Source of the DNA: Marchantia polymorpha subsp. ruderalis
Taxonomy: Eukaryota; Streptophyta; Marchantiopsida; Marchantiales; Marchantiaceae
Length of the DNA stretch: 64,000 nucleotides
NCBI GenBank assembly: GCA_037833965.1
Contig: AP031356.1
Location: 15,274,501 to 15,338,500 of the forward strand
Direction of reading: 5' to 3'
The translations under genes and the position numbers were made by a program. Shown here piece by piece: positions 47,501 through 57,678 of this stretch. How positions within the stretch are numbered: position 1 is the stretch's first letter; each line of letters starts with the position of its first letter. A model generated the notes under the pieces. It ran no database searches, was not told the DNA's origin, and saw only the letters and a list, made by a program, of their open reading frames with translations.

Positions 47501-47710
47501 CTGTCCGCGTTTCTTTCTCTCTCGGCAAACTCTAATCGCTCTCAATTCCAAATCACGCGCACTCACTTCTCCCTCAATCAACAAGAAATCTCCTGTGCGA
47601 CGACGACGAGAATGGTCCGCAGCCAGCAGATGGATGCGCGCAGCGCGCACAAGAGATTGGAATCGCGAATTCAAGAATGGGACGCTCTCCGCCGCCCGGT
47701 CGAAGGTCAT
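44558..47710 (-). CDS. LTR-encoded accessory protein, up to 1050 aa (family B, intact)
   Basis: The only unbroken family-B copy here. From Met1 (47710): a basic lead-in (1-84), then from Met85, which aligns with the A-type start, the conserved domain (PLRLPQNGLRAFEERL, LDFLLWGWNYICANMVREWL, DWAQALGRCAGMPGH, YRTRDYKDRFRRTL). A Pro/Arg/Ala-rich middle follows (about 330-740, with SPVHR repeats) and an acidic DDDDGG/EEEEEE segment. EQVIPLLRYLDRK is at 766-778, a coiled coil spans about 805-935, and the C-terminus has LREFELRAAGLL and RRRRSTGSAECS. It is homologous to the A-type protein at both ends, while the middle is unrelated in composition. Either Met1 or Met85 may be the start. Function unknown; no membrane segment, nuclease or zinc-finger motif seen. 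Because it sits in a solo LTR, any expression would be independent of gag-pol. Confidence 0.85.
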   Translation of the reverse strand: MTFDRAAESVPFLNSRFQSLVRAARIHLLAADHSRRRRTGDFLLIEGEVSARDLELRAIRVCRERKKRGQCGSRMSGRANPRNAMTRPSRLRMVPLRLPQNGLRAFEERLIARKLDFLLWGWNYICANMVREWLEPQGPPSRGLRPHVDRWTVQDWAQALGRCAGMPGHLLFDSESIKVTKQEEAQFVELFKTGRSTKNGYRTRDYKDRFRRTLSAALMQLLQPHRACYITLWQVSFVECVIEGTPIHWASILHRVMRQHAFEEKGGTLNHLSPFLINFYRQRNCLTAAELEHFPPLSIDHPGKYVRENEVDTDAEESPTSTPSRRRDEGRHTPAARVPRKRRWREESEEEQHQELSAPIRPRPLCEPYSRPKQKARRLVLPADSADTATIATEIGSASPERREEARTTAGATGHAATSSGERPPTGQGPPELPRAMRTEVPFAHRRTSADGRASADRRTQVDVDLRLRVGRSSPPVHRRSPVHRSPVHRSPVHRTPPHVPPMHRQESPPFQRRKGKEPAEEPPTRHRPSGPDPPAHHAPQFAPSAPGPSSRGDTSRERAEAAPSAGSTPIDAPSAVGPIGQGTSGVRPPAMSPSAIDVRGATPTADKAPANAPAHGPGTAPTDRSREQQTEERSDCPRDDISMRDAQSNPAQPPSARSPSATDDGDRENAGGNQQVSDGDAARVHSPSALDILATSSEAAAVPSQAAHVENVQPHSGQSPTHSMATEILHSDDDDGGSTEEMSGAEDTEEEEEEIVGAPAAALSEQVIPLLRYLDRKVDKYADPLQPGSYIELVRRRTRTKVHTSKLLARVDQELRDLKEKHECLWGQYKLNQKFYKHSEKMKDEKLGELTKEQVKVKEALDLEQVQNRILSEELVRQTRLLEQCQLARQADEELIRRLQSECGELRAQRAEAESQLVTIEEDRRKEADRTKVETARRVAHCLKGYAHWEVKAQEKLTLREFELRAAGLLSGDSRSRRKVAKKLEAFLSKAQDTMSALEGEVSAALQRLGLRSRAEEWQGRELVRGSRPRRRRSTGSAECSVAWFRAGV

Positions 47711-48957
47711 GGTCGACTCTTGGTCGTGAAGAACGTCTCACTTGATGGCCGCGCCGGCTGTACGCTGGAACGGTCTTCGCTCTCACGCGCGGCTTCACGC
47801 TCCGCCGTCGTCGATTAAACTCTCACGCTCGAATTGGCGGATTTGAACTCCGCGAGCGTGTCCCCCTCCGGACATGGGGGCGTAGCGCCGAAGGCGAGTT
47901 TTCCGCCTTGCGCGGTACACTTGTTCGTACCGCCCCTCGGCCAATCTCCTTCTGCCTTGACGCGTGTGTCCGCATGTCGGACAAAAATTCAACTCCTGCC
48001 TGTGCGCAGGCGGAAGCCTCGGTGGATCCTCCGCCGGTGCGGAACTCCATCCTCCTGTGCACAGGCGTTCGCCTGTGCGCAGGCGAATTTCGTCCGCGGC
48101 GCTGCGCTGGCGCGGAAGGCGTTGACCGTGGTCAGCCGTCTCCGTCCAGTCTGTCCGTTCCTTGTCTCTCCGTTGGCGCTTCCGCCGCCGCAACTCCGTC
48201 CGTCCAAGAGCGCATCCACCCGTGCCGTCCGCACGGTCCGTACATATTGGATTACTCTGGCGGCTCTTCCGACGTACGCTGCGCTGCGCTGGCGCGGAAG
48301 GCGCCGTACACTTTCCACCTCACAAGGCGCATTTCTAGGGCCCAAGGCGGATTTTCCGCCGACGCCGAAGTGCCTGTGCACAGGCGAACGCCTGTGCGTA
48401 GGCGGACTTCGCGCCTTCCCTAACCCTACTTCGCCTGTGCACAGGCGAACGCCTTCGTCCGCGCATAGGAAAAAACTTGAATCCCCCTTCCGCGTAGGCG
48501 GAATTCGCGCCGGTGGCGAACTCCTTCCGCCGTAGGCGACCGCCTCCGTTTCTTCCAGTAGCGATAACTCCCTAAGTCCTCGTCCGTTCTAAGCGTTCTT
48601 GGGCTCGTTAGAATCAGCGCGTCGAGCTCTTTCCAACGGGACCTAACTTGGTCAAGGCGCCCGAGGGTTTACCTAATTACGGGGGTTTCCCTACAGCCGC
48701 GGACGCAACCTCCGAAGGCGGGTTTTGCGCCTTGCGCCGTAGAGATCCTAACTGCGGAGCTCGCAGGGAGGGTGGTGCCTGTGCTTGGTGCGGCACCCCA
48801 AATCCCAGATTCTACAAGATCCCTCGAGAATCCCCGCGATCTTCCGGATTCACTCTGTTTTGATGTACCGAAGGCTATTTACAATGCTTCCATGGTACAG
48901 TTTTCCAAAAATGTTTTAATTTCCTCAAAATTGCCAAAAGTGGGGTACCACACGAAT

Positions 48958-49391
48958 TGAGAGCGCAACGTGCTGAAGCCGAATCGCAATTAGTGACGAT
49001 TGAAGAGGATCGCAGGAAGGAGGCGGATCGCACGAAGGTGGAGACGGCGAGGCGAGTCGCCCACTGTCTCAAGGGCTACGCCCACTGGGAAGTGAAGGCG
49101 CAGGAGAAACTCACACTGCGTGAGTTTGAATTGCGCGCAGCCGGGTTGTTGTCAGGCGACAGTAGGAGTCGGCGGAAGGTAGCGAAGAAGCTCGAGGCCT
49201 TCCTGTCGAAGGCACAGGATACCATGTCCGCCCTCGAAGGGGAGGTGTCCGCGGCGTTGCAGCGGTTGGGACTGCGCAGTCGAGCGGAAGAGTGGCAGGG
49301 TAGAGAGTTAGTGCGCGGCAGTCGGCCGCGCAGGAGACGTAGTACGGGTTCCGCGGAGTGTAGTGTAGCGTGGTTCCGTGCAGGCGTGTAG
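48958..49391 (+). pseudogene. B1 LTR ORF, last 144 codons
   Basis: It resumes RAQRAEAESQLV of the coiled coil and ends with the conserved tail (RRRRSTGSAECS, WFRAGV). It is open, without the TAA found in B0. Non-functional on its own because of the B2 insertion and the upstream frameshift. Confidence 0.87.
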
Positions 49392-49427
49392 CGTAGTGCA
49401 GTGTAGTGTTAGGTAGGACTTAGAAGG

Positions 49428-49456
49428 TATAAAATAGTTCCAGGCGTTTTGCCTGG
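49428..49456 (+). promoter_or_regulatory. LTR core promoter: TATA box and hairpin (B1)
   Basis: TATAAAATAG (49428-49437) and CCAGGC-GTTTT-GCCTGG (49440-49456). As part of a 5' LTR this should drive the B1 genomic RNA. Confidence 0.72.
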
Positions 49457-50426
49457 GGTTCTTTCCCATCAGAAGTGCAGATCAGGAACCCATTTCCTTT
49501 GCGTGTTTGTGTCCTTGAGTTCTGTCACCACGCACGAGGAGTTACAACTTAGCGTTCCGCATTTTGTAGCTGAAGGCCTTCGGCCGAATGTTCAGAGCTA
49601 GTACATTGGTTAGAGACTTGAGTAGTTCGGATCTGCACCTGCGGGTGACTGCCGATGCTCAGAGCCAGTGACTAGTTAGATACTTGAACAGTTTCGCCCC
49701 TACACCTTCGAGTGTTTCTTTCTGATTGTACTCCTTGGGATTTTTCCCCTGAATGCCAAAGTGAAGTTTTGCTACTTCGTGTAAGCCTTGGTTGTAAATT
49801 CAGGTTACGCTGCAGCAGGTGCCTTGAGGGTAACCCCTGTAGTATTTCTGGGAATGACAAGTGCCTGAGAATTCAAACTCTTCAATAGACTGTTGTTGTG
49901 TTACTGGAATGTTTCACAGTGAGTCCTTCAGTGCGGACCTGTGTTCTCTGCGCGTTTTGTGAGTTGAGAGTGTTGTTCACCGCGTAGGAGTGACTTCGAT
50001 CCGAAGTAGGCAGTCCAAACCGGGTTTCCTACACTAGCAGCAAGCTGGTGGAAGTGTTGTAAAAGCCGGAGTTAGAAGTCACTGCCCGCAGCTTTGCCGA
50101 GTGTGCTCGTGAGAGACTTTCCCCCTGAAATCTTGAAGTAGAGGTCCTAACGGATCTCTGGGTTGTGTTTCTGTAGTTTCAGGTGTGTGTGTGTGTGTGT
50201 GTGTGTTACGCTGCACTGTGCGACCTCCGAGTGCGCTCCGAGTGGACACTTGCAGTATTTCTGGGAGTGACAGTTGCCTGAGAATTCAAACTCCTCAATA
50301 GTCTGTTGAAACGTGACACTTTGTACCCTGTGTGTTCCTCTGTCCCTGTGGGTTCGACCTTTCTACCACTATATTGCAGTTTTAGCCTTTAGTGGGTTAT
50401 TACATAAGAAGCCGACAACTTCTTTT

Positions 50427-50444
50427 TGGCGCCGCTGCCGGGGA
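50427..50444 (+). other. B1 primer-binding site, tRNA-Asp type
   Basis: TGGCGCCGCTGCCGGGGA, identical to family A and likewise 22 nt from the LTR end. The spacer (50405-50426) contains a perfect 6-bp stem, AAGAAG (50406-50411) and CTTCTT (50419-50424), around a 7-nt loop. Confidence 0.88.
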
Positions 50445-50490
50445 CAGTTGCGTCAACACCGGGGTTTTTACGAGCAGCCATGCTCGGTGA

Positions 50491-52774
50491 ATGTCGACTG
50501 GGGCTGGCGGGAGCAACCTAAGTGCTAGAGCTGTCCGCAAGTTCCGACGAGATTCAGAGAAGGCCGTGGAAGAGACACGGCGTCAAAACAAGAAAACACC
50601 AAAAAGAGTACCTAAGCCTAGTTCGGCCGACATCCTTGGGGAACCTACCCCCGACGACTCGGAACCAAACTTGGTGCTTACAGTTCTACTAGATATTCCT
50701 TGCACGGACCCGCCTAGTGAAGTAGAACCGGCCGCCCGAGAACCGTCGACAGACACATCGATGGCGGACGGACAAGCCAATGTGCGGCTACCTCAGCCGA
50801 TTACTAAACATTCCTACCCGAAGTACAAAGGGAGTGGAGATGACGACGATGCAGATTCATACATCAAGTTGTTCGAGTCGGTGTCTATTGCCAATCGCGA
50901 GATCGCAGACGACGACCGACTAAGGATCTTTCCAAGCCTTTTGCGGAAGAAAGCGAGGAGTTGGTATAATCACGAGAGCATCGATCCGACTGGGTTGACA
51001 ACATGGGCCCAGCTGAAGGAGAAGTTCCTTCGCCGCTTTCGCGAGCTCGGCTACGACAGCCGGGTTTTGACGAAGTTACGTAATTTGCAGCGAGAGAAGA
51101 AGGAGAGTCTGCGTGACTACACTGAGAGATTTCTGGACCTCCTCGACAGAATACCGAAAACAGGACCAGGGTCCCCTTTCTCGGTACAACAAGCGGTGGA
51201 TTGGTACGTGACCGGTTTAACTCGGGAGATGGAGACTTTTTGCCGACGCAGCAAGTGCGACACTATTGAGGACGTGATTGCATCGGCAGAAGCCTTCGAA
51301 ACTTCCACTCTCAACCGAAGAGGGAGAGAGAGACGGGAGTCGAAGGAGCGCAAACCGAAAGGAGGGCGAAGACGGCGTAGAGGTACAACTCCGTCATCGG
51401 AGGAATCGTCTTCGGACGAGAACCGTTCTTCATCCGAGGAAGAGGAAACCTCATCGTCGGAGGAGGAGAAGAAGAGGAAGAAGCATGGGTCAGCGAAGAA
51501 AAAGGGCACCCGACGAGTGACTACGGACAGGGCGCCGGGAGATATAGCTTCGAAGATGGAGACCCTTGTGAAGGACTTCGCCGATCTCAAGGTTCAAGTG
51601 GTAGGCGGGCATGATCGCAGAAAATCACCCGGGAGAGTGCGAGCGAACTTATGGTGTACTACGTGCGGGGCGGTGGGACATGCAAACACCGAGTGCCTTA
51701 CCACCCGGCCGTCATATCCAGTCAACGCAGTAGAGTGGGCGCAACCGTACTATGGAGAGGCTAGCGAAGAGACAGCCTACGCCGTCCAGTCGGTTCCTAC
51801 CCCTCCTACAGTTTCAGCAATGCAAGTCCCACGATATATTCCGGTGGATCGGGCCACTACGGTACCTGTGAGGCGGAGAGCACCTCCAGGGACGTTTGAC
51901 CCACCGCCACCGCGAGCTTGTTATAATTGCGGGGAAGTTGGGCACTTCTCACCGCAGTGTCCCCATCCAAAAAGGCGAAACGATTATGCTCCGACATGTA
52001 GTAATTGCAAGAAGGTCGGGCACACTGCGCCAGAGTGTGATCAGCCACCAGTCCCTCGGCCAGTGGTACGATTTGTGAACACTCCTGCCAAGGAGGACGT
52101 GCAAGTGAACCAGGTCGAAGTAGGTTCAGACGGGGATGGCGAAGACGAAGAATGGCCGGCTGAAGAGATTATGTGCGCACGGGTCGAAACTCGTAGCTCC
52201 AAGAAATCCAAGGAGCAAGAGCGTGACACTCGCAAGCACGAACGGAGACCCGACGACCGGACGGGAAAAAGAAAGGAGAAGACATCCAGCAAGTCCGACT
52301 CGCGACCTGCTCGGAAGTCTTCGGCTACGCGGGAGGCACCAGCAGTGCGCCCCCAGACAGCAGTCGAGGACGAGCCAGTGCGTCTACTGAAACGGGACTA
52401 TGCTCCGGATATCCGCAACGAGGTAGCCAACCTGTTGAAGGAAGCGATCCGCACGCAAAAGGACCCACCGCGGCCAGACTTGACATCCTCCCTTGGGGCG
52501 AAGTTGGCAGCCACCGTGGAACCTCGCAGAGCGTCGCCGACCCCGGCGCCCCAACGCGCCCACTATGACTTGGTTGAAGATCTCGGGAGTCGAAAAGTGA
52601 ACATTACGTTCAAGCAGCTCTTGGAGGACAATAAGACGTATCGGAGAATGTTGATGCTTTCGCTACGGCATCCGCGGAAGCCGCGCGCATCCACATCCTC
52701 TCAAGTATATCAAGTGGAGAGCGAAGACCAAGGACCACCCGAGATCGATGTGGAGATAGCAGGGTGTTGTGTAC
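50491..52774 (+). pseudogene. gag-pro: B1 gag-protease, truncated by A3 just before the protease motif
   Basis: It starts MSTGAGGSNLSARAV, 46 bp after the PBS, and is open for 761 codons. Residues 120-260 hold the gag capsid domain (RIFPSLLRKKARSWYNHES); acidic and basic linkers follow; three CCHC knuckles lie at 389-402, 477-490 and 503-516. The sequence stops at DVEIAGCCV, which in A1 is followed within 10 residues by the protease VDSGSG. A3 is inserted there (TGTAC at 52770-52774 is its expected target duplication), so protease and pol lie beyond the window. Clearly homologous to the A gag throughout but more diverged than A copies are from one another. Confidence 0.93.
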
Positions 52775-53668
52775 TGTAATAACCCACCAAAGGCTAAAAC
52801 TGCAGTATGGTGGTAAAAAGATCGAACCCACAGGGACAGAGGCAACACACAGAGTAAAAGTGTCACATTTAATAGACTTTTGGTAGAGTTTGAATTCTAG
52901 GCGACTGTCACTCCCAGAATTACTGCAGTGCTCGACTCGGAGGCTCGACTCGGAGGAGGATCTCAACTCGGAGGATGCTCGGAGGATGCACGGTACAGCT
53001 TGGTCACTCAACACACACACACACACCTGAAACTGGCAAAAAGCACAACTCGGAGGTCGGTCAGGACCTCCGCTTCGGATTTCAGGAGGAAAGTGTCTCG
53101 CAAGTTCACTCAGAGGTTCTGCAGGAAGTGCCTCCCACTCCGGCTTTTACTGCCCTTCCGCCAGGAACTAGCGGGGGTACCCGGACTGGACTTCTCACTT
53201 CGGAACGAAGCCTCTACGTACGCCGTGGACGTCACCCTCGACTATCACACAAAACGCAGGGAGTGCAGACCCGACTGAGAACTTACTGAAAACACGATCC
53301 AGTAACACACACACAACCTGAATTACAAACCAAGGTTTACACGAAGTAATGAAACTTCACATTGGCATTCAGGGGAAACTTCCCGTAGGAGTACAATCAG
53401 GATATGTCACTCGAAGGAGTAAGGGGGAACTGTTCAAGTATCTAACTCGCAGCCGGCTCTGAGCATCAGAAATCACCCGCAGGTGCAGATCCGCACTACT
53501 CAAGTCTCTAACCGGGTGCTAGCTCTGAACATTCAGCCGAAGGCCTTCAACTACAACATACGGTAACTTCGCTATGCTGCAGCTTCTCTACGTGGTGCCA
53601 GGACCAAAATGCACAAACACGCCAAGAAAGTGAGTTCCTGATCTGCACTTCCGAAACTGGAAGAGTCC

Positions 53669-53697
53669 CAAGGCAAAACGCCTTGATCTACTTTATA
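53669..53697 (-). promoter_or_regulatory. LTR core promoter: TATA box and hairpin (A3)
   Basis: TATAAAGTA (53697-53689) and CAAGGC-GTTTT-GCCTTG (53685-53669), 34 bp past the LTR ORF stop. Confidence 0.7.
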
Positions 53698-53730
53698 CTC
53701 TCAAAAGATCCTAACTAGCACTACGCTATC

Positions 53731-56286
53731 CTATCTACCACTCGCAGCATCTGCGCGAAACCAAACTACTCTACTGCACTCAGCAGATCCGGTGCTGCGC
53801 CTCCTGCGCGCCGGACTGCTCCGCTTACTGTCTCTACCTTGCCAGTCTTCCGACCGGCTGCGTAACCCCAGGCGTCGGAGCGCTGCAGTGACTTCCGACT
53901 GCAAGTGCGCCATAGTGTCGCACGCATCCGACAAGAAAGTTTCTAATTTTCTTGCCACTCGCCGCCGACTCCGACTGTCACCTTCCGTCAAGGCCGCCGC
54001 CCGAAGCTCGAACTCCCGGAGGGTAACCCTCTCTTGAGCTGCCACCTCCCAATGGGTGTATCCGTTTAGACAACGAGTCACCCGTGCCGCCAACTCTCCT
54101 CGTGCCCTGCAGCTGCTCTCCACCTCTGCCAGCTGCATTTCTAAATCCGCACGTTGTGCCCTCAAATCCGAGCACTCGGATTGCAAGTTGCACAACAACT
54201 CCTCATCCTCCTTGCGGGCTCTTTGACTTTCTTCTAAGGCGCGCGTCTGGCGCGCAAGCTCGGCTGCTAGGACTTTGTTCTGTCTCCGCTCCTCCTGCAG
54301 TTCCGACTCGATCTTTGCCCGTATTAGTTCGGCCTCCGCCTGACTCTTCGTCGCCGCATCCTCCTTCTGCTGCTGCAAGGCTTGGTACAGCTTCTGGGTG
54401 ACCGCCAAGTGTTGTCGGAGGGCGGTGTTCCTTTCCACATATACTTGGCAACTAGAGGCCCACTTTGCCACCTTGATCCTCGTCCTTCGCCTGATAGTCT
54501 CCACATAAGACTGCGGTTTTAAGGCACTTCCGTATTTGGATGTCTTGCGATCCAGATATCGCAGGAGTGGAACTATCTGTTCGCACAGCACCCCTGTTGG
54601 CGTTTTCTGCACCGAATCCTCTTCTTGCTCTTCCGAGCTCGTCTCATCCTCAGTCTCGAGGATCTCAGTCGCCACCGAATCCCTTGGCGACTCCCTGGAA
54701 CTGTGGCGCGCAGCAGCTTCCGCTGCGACTGCTGCTCCACTGCCTGCTAAAATATCCAGGGCAGTGGGAGATCCCACTGCTTGAGCCCCTGTTCCGGCTC
54801 GATCTTCGGTTTGTGAAGGGGTCGACGCCGCAGTGACTTTTGTCACTCTTGCACCGCCCGCTTCTGCTGCCTGTCCTTCCGGCACAATCTGCGCGGAAGG
54901 TGTCCTTGCTGAGGGTGCGTCCGCCGAAGGCGTCCGCACACTGGTCGTTGGCCCCATCCGTCTCGCAGTCGGCGAATCCGGCTGACTCTCTGTTGTCCGA
55001 CTCGCAGTCGGCCGACCAGCAGTTGTCCGACTGGGAGTCGGATACACCCTGCGCGTCTTGACTCCACTTGGCCTGCTTGTTGGGGGCGTTCTTCCAGAAG
55101 TGCCTTCCGCCGAAGACGACCCTTTGAGGATTGTTGGCTCGTCAGCCAAACTCTCTTCTGCTTCCGGCCTGCTGTCCGGTTCAACGCGCCGTTCTGTTGG
55201 CCTTCCTTCCGCTTGTCGACCTTCAGTCATCCGACTCGCAGTCGGCCGGCTGTCAGTCCGTCCATCTCCTCCCGAAGGCCGTGGTGCCTTCTGTGCAGAG
55301 GTTTCTGCCGTCTTCCCTAGGACCTGAGCAATTATCTCTTCCTGTGTGAGATTCCGCCGGGTCGGAGTTCGCCTGGTCTCCTCAGTAACAGTTGGCATTC
55401 TGCGTGCCCTCTGTTTTGGTCGACTATGAGGCTCGGGGGTGGGCCGACCACGAGTCGGCGCAGCTGGTACTTCCGGCTGCCTGTCCTCAGGTCTCTCATC
55501 CCACTTCCGCTTGCGCGGAATGCGCTCACTTCGACGTTCTTCTGCTGCTCTGGCTGGAGCCGGAGCCGGAGGCGTACTGGCAGGTTCCTCGTCCGGATCC
55601 GTGTCTACTTCGGCCTCCCTCGAATATCTACCTGGATAAGACCGGCTCAGCTGCGGAAACCGAGTTTTCTCAGCATTCGTCAAACATCCCATCGCCCGGT
55701 AAAACACGATTAAGTAAGGCGATAGATGATTGAGCGTTCCTCCCCTCTCTTCTTGCGCATGTTGGCGCGTCACCTTCCACAGGAGCCGTGCCCAATGCAC
55801 CGGAGCTCCTGACAACACTAGCTCCACGAACTCTACCTGCCAACCATGCATGTAAGCGGTCTTGGTCGGCTGCAATATCTGCAGCAATGCTGTCGCGACA
55901 TTTCTCCGCAATCGATCCTTGTAATCCCGAGTCCGGAAACCGTTCTTGGGATGTCTAGCCACCTTGAAGAGCTCATTGTAAGAGACTTCTTCCTCCTGGG
56001 ACACTTTCACGCTGTCGGCCTCGAAGAGGAGATCCCCTTCCTCGCCGGCACACCTGCCCAACACCTGCGCCCAATTGCAAATTTCCCATCTCTCTGGGTG
56101 TGGGCGAAATCCGCGAGAAGGCTTGTGTCTCTCTTGCAGATACTCGCGCACCATCTCCGGACACGTCCAATTCCACCCCCAGAGGAGAAAATCGAGCTTC
56201 AGCCTCGTCAGCACATCTTGAAATGCGCGTAGACCGATCTGCGGCACCCTGAGTGGAGACACTCGCAGTTGGGGAACCTTCGACAT
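53731..56286 (-). CDS. LTR-encoded accessory protein, 851 aa (A3)
   Basis: Open and exactly 851 codons from the ATG at 56286, with scattered substitutions relative to A1 and A2. Domain order is unchanged. The frame upstream of this ATG holds only seven more codons before it is lost (a two-base difference in a CA repeat), the best evidence that translation starts here in family A. Function unknown. Confidence 0.86.
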   Translation of the reverse strand: MSKVPQLRVSPLRVPQIGLRAFQDVLTRLKLDFLLWGWNWTCPEMVREYLQERHKPSRGFRPHPERWEICNWAQVLGRCAGEEGDLLFEADSVKVSQEEEVSYNELFKVARHPKNGFRTRDYKDRLRRNVATALLQILQPTKTAYMHGWQVEFVELVLSGAPVHWARLLWKVTRQHAQEERGGTLNHLSPYLIVFYRAMGCLTNAEKTRFPQLSRSYPGRYSREAEVDTDPDEEPASTPPAPAPARAAEERRSERIPRKRKWDERPEDRQPEVPAAPTRGRPTPEPHSRPKQRARRMPTVTEETRRTPTRRNLTQEEIIAQVLGKTAETSAQKAPRPSGGDGRTDSRPTASRMTEGRQAEGRPTERRVEPDSRPEAEESLADEPTILKGSSSAEGTSGRTPPTSRPSGVKTRRVYPTPSRTTAGRPTASRTTESQPDSPTARRMGPTTSVRTPSADAPSARTPSAQIVPEGQAAEAGGARVTKVTAASTPSQTEDRAGTGAQAVGSPTALDILAGSGAAVAAEAAARHSSRESPRDSVATEILETEDETSSEEQEEDSVQKTPTGVLCEQIVPLLRYLDRKTSKYGSALKPQSYVETIRRRTRIKVAKWASSCQVYVERNTALRQHLAVTQKLYQALQQQKEDAATKSQAEAELIRAKIESELQEERRQNKVLAAELARQTRALEESQRARKEDEELLCNLQSECSDLRAQRADLEMQLAEVESSCRARGELAARVTRCLNGYTHWEVAAQERVTLREFELRAAALTEGDSRSRRRVARKLETFLSDACDTMAHLQSEVTAALRRLGLRSRSEDWQGRDSKRSSPARRRRSTGSAECSRVVWFRADAASGR

Positions 56287-57641
56287 TGCGTTGCCTGCAC
56301 ACACAAACGTTCTCCCTTTCGCTCACTCTCTCACAATCGCCACTGCGCGTCGGCCACTCAAGCACTGACTGCTCACTCTCTCTGCGCTCGTTCAAGATCG
56401 CTACTCCCAATTCTTTCAAGGTCCGCCAAGATCCTTGTGCAACTCGTCTCCGCACTCTCTACTCTCACTGCAGGTCGCTCCGCCCTTGCGCGTAATCTTG
56501 GAACTGGAAATTGCAAAGTCAAGAATGAGAGAATGAGACTGGAGCGCAGTCTTTTCTTCTCCGATTTCAAGAACGTCCAACGTTCTTACTGGTTGCAACG
56601 TACGCAGCCGGCTATACGGCTTAACGGTTCGCCCTTTGCATGCGCGAATTCACGTCCCCGCATTGCGCGCATTCGCATGCTTAAACGTTGAATTCTCCCG
56701 CCGCCGCCACCTTCCGGACTCGAGTCCGCTGCAGGGTATACGTCGGCCCTGTTGTCTTTTCCTAACCCGCCCTTCTCCGGAGGCGTGTCGCCGCTGGTGC
56801 GTTCATTATCCGTCGGCGCCTTGCTGGAGGCGCACATCCAGCCGGAGCGAATTACGCCGGCGCCCAGTCGTACCGCCTATTTTGTCCTTTATGCCTCGTC
56901 CGTTGCTGCCAGCGCATATCCGTCAGCGCAACTCATGCCAGCGCATCCGGCCGTCAGCGCCACGTCGAAGGCGTTCATCCGACCGGCGCTTTCCTTCCAT
57001 GAACAGCCGCCAAGGGCGCTTCCGACTCTGAGTTGGTTTCCTCCTGTGAGCGCGTGATTCCGCCGAAGGCGCATCGCCGAGGGCGTACGGGAATCCTTTC
57101 CGGCTGTGAACCCTAGCGCGAACGGCGCATGTCCGGCTACGAGTTTTCCGACGCTCATAACTTCTCCATTCCTGATCCATCTCCGGCGCTCTTGGACTCG
57201 TTAGAACGAGCGTCCCGAGCTCTTTCTAATGCAACTTCAACCAACTGGATCTACCGTGTATCCCGATTGTTATGAAGGTTTTCCCTTTCCGCGCTAGCGG
57301 CGCTTCGCCGAAGGCGCACTCATGGTCGGATGCCTTTAGAGGTCCGGGCCCTTCTCCTGACGTCTTTAGCAAAACCTCCTCCTGAGGTGTCTGCGCCGGA
57401 AGCGTAGCTTCCTTATACGCTAGAGGCGCGTGAGTAGAGACACCTCAAAAAGGAGCTTTTGCCGAAGGCGCCGAAGACGTTGGCGTTGGTACATCCGACT
57501 ACGTGATTCTTTGTGCCCTCGTGACGATCTCATCAATCCACTCTATTTAGCGTACCCTTCTCTAGCTACAAACACTGCTTTGGTACTAGTTTTCTAAAAT
57601 TGTTTAAATTCTGCAAAAAAAACAAAAAGTGTGTTACCACA

Positions 57642-57654
57642 TGCCCCCCTCCTC
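57642..57654 (-). other. A3 polypurine tract
   Basis: GAGGAGGGGGGCA on the minus strand, next to the 3' LTR; identical to A1 and A2. Confidence 0.9.
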
Positions 57655-57678
57655 AATTGTGAGCGCCCACGCGAACAT

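Larger units (their letters stand above)
43545..48952 (-). mobile_element. B2: family-B solo LTR (5408 bp) carrying an intact ORF
   Basis: It is flanked by CGAAT (43540-43544 and 48953-48957) and bounded by TGTAATAACCCACT and GGGGTACCACA, so it is one LTR with no internal region: a solo LTR left by recombination between two LTRs. Content: R-U5 43545-44492 (GT microsatellite near 43743, internal duplication as in B0), core promoter, the 1050-codon LTR ORF, then 1.2 kb of palindrome-rich U3 (47711-48952). Opposite in orientation to its host B1. Confidence 0.96.
48958..50404 (+). mobile_element. B1 5' LTR, right part (U3 end, R, U5)
   Basis: It resumes B1 after the duplicated CGAAT and ends GTGGGTTATTACA at 50404. 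It contains the ORF end, core promoter, then R-U5 of about 950 bp with the B-type internal duplication and a GT microsatellite (about 50184-50205). Confidence 0.94.
52775..57641 (-). repeat. A3 3' LTR (4867 bp)
   Basis: Colinear with A1 and A2. R-U5 52775 to about 53668; LTR ORF; ORF-free U3 56287-57641. The CA run just upstream of the ORF start is one repeat shorter than in A1, shifting the upstream frame. Confidence 0.94.
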
